Below are positions 62,024 through 64,000 of a DNA stretch of 64,000 nucleotides, piece by piece. Origin of the DNA: Streptomyces sp. RKAG290 (GTDB lineage: Bacteria; Actinomycetota; Actinomycetes; Streptomycetales; Streptomycetaceae); the NCBI RefSeq assembly GCF_023701695.1, contig NZ_JAJOZC010000001.1, forward strand, positions 1,674,001-1,738,000. Reading direction: 5' to 3'. The notes under the pieces were generated by a model. The model searched no databases and was not told where the DNA came from. It worked only from the letters and a program-made list of their open reading frames with translations. Within the stretch, counting starts at the first letter, position 1; each line of letters starts with the position of its first letter. Made by a program: the position numbers and the translations under genes.

Positions 62024-62662
62024 ATGACCGAGGCACTGGCAGCGATCCTGGCAGCCGCGGCGCACGGACGGTTCCCGCCGCCGGACGGGTCCACGACGGT
62101 GGTGGGACAGCCGAACGCGCGGGATGCCGGGGTGCTGGCGTTCACCGCGCACTCGGTGGTGTTCACGGACGAGGACCCGCGGTGGGTACGGTCCGTCCTG
62201 GCCGCCACTCCCGGCGACGCGCTCGCCGCGACGATGAACCCGCACTTCCTGGGCGCGCTGCTGGCCCGCACCGGCCGGCACATGAACACGATCGACCTGC
62301 TCACGGTCGCGTCCGCGCTGCCGGGCGCGCCCGGACTTGAGCTGCGCGAGATCCGGGACCCCGGTCACCCTCGGGTGGTGCGGGCGATGAGGTTCCGCGA
62401 CGAGGTACGGGTCTGGGGCACCGCCGGCGGGGTGCTGATCCTCGGCCGCGGGGTCGCGGGGCGCTGGGAGACCGCGATCGAGGTGGCCGAGGAGGCACGC
62501 GGACAGCGGCTCGGCGAACGGCTGGCACGGGCGGCCCGGCACCTGGTGCCGGACACGGTGGTGTGGGCGCAGCAGTCGCCGGGGAACGCCCGCAGCGTGC
62601 GGACGTTCCAGGCGGCGGGCTACCGGCCGGTGGGCTCGGAGGCCCTGCTGATCGAGGGGTGA
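62024..62662 (+). CDS. GNAT-like acetyltransferase
   Basis: A 212-residue protein. The C-terminal part (about residues 100-205) has a GNAT fold pattern, with EARGQRLGERLARAARHLV as the acetyl-CoA loop (Q/R-x-x-G-x-G/A variant) and WAQQSPGNARSVRTFQAAGYRPVG as the typical Asn...GF/GY end. The first part resembles the N-terminal segment of actinobacterial GNAT proteins without known substrate. The ATG at 62024 has GGGAG nine bases upstream; GTG at 61997 is the alternative. It stands alone between divergent and convergent neighbours. Confidence 0.8.
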   Translation: MTEALAAILAAAAHGRFPPPDGSTTVVGQPNARDAGVLAFTAHSVVFTDEDPRWVRSVLAATPGDALAATMNPHFLGALLARTGRHMNTIDLLTVASALPGAPGLELREIRDPGHPRVVRAMRFRDEVRVWGTAGGVLILGRGVAGRWETAIEVAEEARGQRLGERLARAARHLVPDTVVWAQQSPGNARSVRTFQAAGYRPVGSEALLIEG

Positions 62663-62693
62663 GCCGCCGGCCGTCGCGGCGGGGACCTCCTGC

Positions 62694-63884
62694 TCAGCGG
62701 AAGACGCCGGTGTGGCCCAGCGAGTAGCGTCCAGGCTGCGGATAGACGGCGAGGCCGTGCGGCCCGTTGCCCACCGGGATCCGGGCGAGCTGCTTGCCCG
62801 TGGAGGTGTCGATGGCGTACACCTCGGCGTTGTAACGCCCGGACAGCCACAGGACCTTGCCGTCCGCCGAGACCCCGCCCATGTCGGGGCTGCCGCCGTT
62901 CGGCAGGTGCCACTTCTTCGCCAGCTTGTTCCGCGCGAAGTCGAAGACGGAGACGGAGCCCTCACCGCGGTTGGAGATGTACATCTCCTTGGCGTCGCGG
63001 CTGACGTAGAGGCCGTGGCAGCCCTTGCCGGTGGGCAGCAGCTTCGGGGTGGTGAACTTCTTTCCGTCCAGCACCCATACGCCGTTCGCCACCATGTCCG
63101 CGATGTAGAACGTGCCGCCGTCGGGCGACAGCTTCACGTCCTGCGGCATGGCTCCCTCGAAGGGCAGCTTCTGCTGTGCCACGACCTTCATCTTCGCGGT
63201 GTCGACCTTGAGGAGGTCGCCGGAGAACTCGCAGGAGACGATGAAGTACCGGCCGTCAGCCGAGAAGTCGGCGTGGTTCACGCCCGCGCAGCCGACCGGG
63301 ACGGACTTGGCCGTCTTCATGGTGTGCGCGTCACGGAAGACCAGTTCGCGGTCCATCGAGGCCATCACGACGGCGTACTTGCCGTTCGGTGTGAAGTAGA
63401 GGTTGTACGGATCGGAGACGCCGACCGTCTTCCCCGCCTTCCCGGTCGCCGGGTCGATCGCGGTGAGGCTGTCGCCGACGTCGTTGTTGACCCAGAGGGT
63501 CTTCAGGTCCCAGGACGGGACGACGTGCTGCGGCTGCCGCCCGACCGGGATGGTCTCGATGACCTTGTACGTGGCGGGGTCGATGACCGACACCGTGTCG
63601 GAGTTGGTGTTGGGCACGTACACCCGGGACGGGAAGCCCTTCACGGCCGGTGACAGCTTTCCGGCACCGTCGGCCGCGTACACGTTCGCGGGATCGAGCA
63701 CCGGCGGCATCCCGGCCAGTCCGGGCGGCGCGGGCGGGGTGACGTGCTTGGGTCGGGCCGGTGGCGCGGCGGCCTCGGTCGCGGCGTCGGACCCGTCCCT
63801 GGTGGCGGGGGTGGCGCAGCCGGTGAGCACGGCGAGCAGGACGCCCCCGAGCAGGGCCGCGGTGCGCGTGGTGGAGGGAAGCAT
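62694..63884 (-). CDS. YVTN-type beta-propeller lipoprotein
   Basis: A 396-residue exported protein. The signal peptide and lipobox LTGC (Cys about 25) mark a lipoprotein, with a Pro/Ala-rich linker to about residue 65. The rest is a seven-blade propeller of YVTN repeats, such as VYVPNTNSDTVSVIDPATYKV, repeated with the pattern of D-x-A/T-x-K-V. Possible role as a surface binding protein or cofactor-free oxidoreductase-like scaffold. ATG at 63884. Its start overlaps the stop of the upstream polysaccharide deacetylase gene (TGATG), so the two are an operon acting at the cell surface. Confidence 0.87.
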   Translation of the reverse strand: MLPSTTRTAALLGGVLLAVLTGCATPATRDGSDAATEAAAPPARPKHVTPPAPPGLAGMPPVLDPANVYAADGAGKLSPAVKGFPSRVYVPNTNSDTVSVIDPATYKVIETIPVGRQPQHVVPSWDLKTLWVNNDVGDSLTAIDPATGKAGKTVGVSDPYNLYFTPNGKYAVVMASMDRELVFRDAHTMKTAKSVPVGCAGVNHADFSADGRYFIVSCEFSGDLLKVDTAKMKVVAQQKLPFEGAMPQDVKLSPDGGTFYIADMVANGVWVLDGKKFTTPKLLPTGKGCHGLYVSRDAKEMYISNRGEGSVSVFDFARNKLAKKWHLPNGGSPDMGGVSADGKVLWLSGRYNAEVYAIDTSTGKQLARIPVGNGPHGLAVYPQPGRYSLGHTGVFR

Positions 63885-64000
63885 CAGGTCAACAGCTCCG
63901 TGGTCGTCACCGCACGCAGTCCGCGGCGGTCGAGTTCGGTGAGAAGGAGGGGCAGCGCGGCGACCGTGTCCGCGTAACCGAAGTGCATGCTCACCACCGA
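63884..64000 (-). CDS. Polysaccharide deacetylase family protein (5' part outside window)
   Basis: Only the last 38 codons are visible, encoding SVVSMHFGYADTVAALPLL...ELDRRGLRAVTTTELLT. The pattern, with its HFG and the final RGLRAVTTTELL, is the C-terminal end of NodB-type polysaccharide deacetylases. It is translationally coupled to the propeller lipoprotein downstream through TGATG. Confidence 0.7.
   Translation of the reverse strand, partial: SVVSMHFGYADTVAALPLLLTELDRRGLRAVTTTELLT

Overview
The window is high-GC actinobacterial chromosome and reads as Streptomyces: heavily G/C-biased third codon positions, many GTG/TTG starts, GGAGG-type ribosome binding sites, long shadow frames opposite every gene, and typical families (LAL regulators, SseB pairs, a BldK-like peptide transporter, a terpene cyclase, an EF-hand protein). 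From memory, the gene order serA-ilvC-ilvN-ilvB ... gatB-gatA-gatC-rmdB-ligA ... mnmA ... opp/dpp ... gcvT-gcvH-glyA-sdaA matches the core-arm segment around SCO5469-SCO5515 of S. coelicolor. That is recall, not a search.

Left part (1-9.1 kb): serA (cut by the window edge) and the branched-chain amino-acid operon ilvB-ilvN-ilvC, all on the minus strand. ilvB is preceded by a compact attenuator: a 13-residue leader peptide rich in Ile/Leu/Val, a pause hairpin and a classical terminator. Next come a membrane PAS-GGDEF-EAL protein with a degenerate EAL motif and a 2-hydroxyacid dehydrogenase. From 9.1 to 20.4 kb there are an aldo-keto reductase, a secreted sugar-dehydrogenase lipoprotein, a LAL-type LuxR regulator, small unknown proteins, an MMPL transporter and an ArsB/SLC13-like permease.

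Middle (20.5-41 kb): the tRNA-dependent amidotransferase operon gatC-gatA-(80-aa membrane protein)-gatB, the c-di-GMP protein RmdB, DNA ligase LigA, a MetE-like protein, an SDR, a LOG protein, a DUF427 protein, an alpha/beta-hydrolase that has lost its catalytic triad, MnmA with a cysteine desulfurase nearby (both needed for tRNA 2-thiouridine), an amidase, a FabR-like TetR regulator, an Asp-nucleophile hydrolase, a WYL regulator, a thioesterase and a TRIC/YadS channel.

Right part (41-55 kb): a five-gene peptide ABC transporter (permease C, binding protein, permease B, ATPase D, ATPase F); the ATPase F gene carries a one-base frameshift. Then two SseB paralogues and a P-loop kinase-like protein, divergent from a glycine-riboswitch-controlled operon gcvT-gcvH-glyA-sdaA. 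The natural gcvT start is also out of frame by one base. Glycine and serine are interconverted and cleaved by these four products.

Accessory patch (55.2-60.9 kb): the 3' end and terminator of sdaA are duplicated, and the two copies bracket a small antitoxin/PIN-toxin module with a perfect palindromic operator. Beyond the second copy lie an epoxide hydrolase, a class I terpene cyclase and a type-B carboxylesterase, which may be a small terpenoid locus. The window ends with a STAS anti-anti-sigma protein, an EF-hand protein, a GNAT acetyltransferase, a beta-propeller lipoprotein and the end of a polysaccharide deacetylase gene.

No tRNA, rRNA, CRISPR array, transposase or integrase was recognised.
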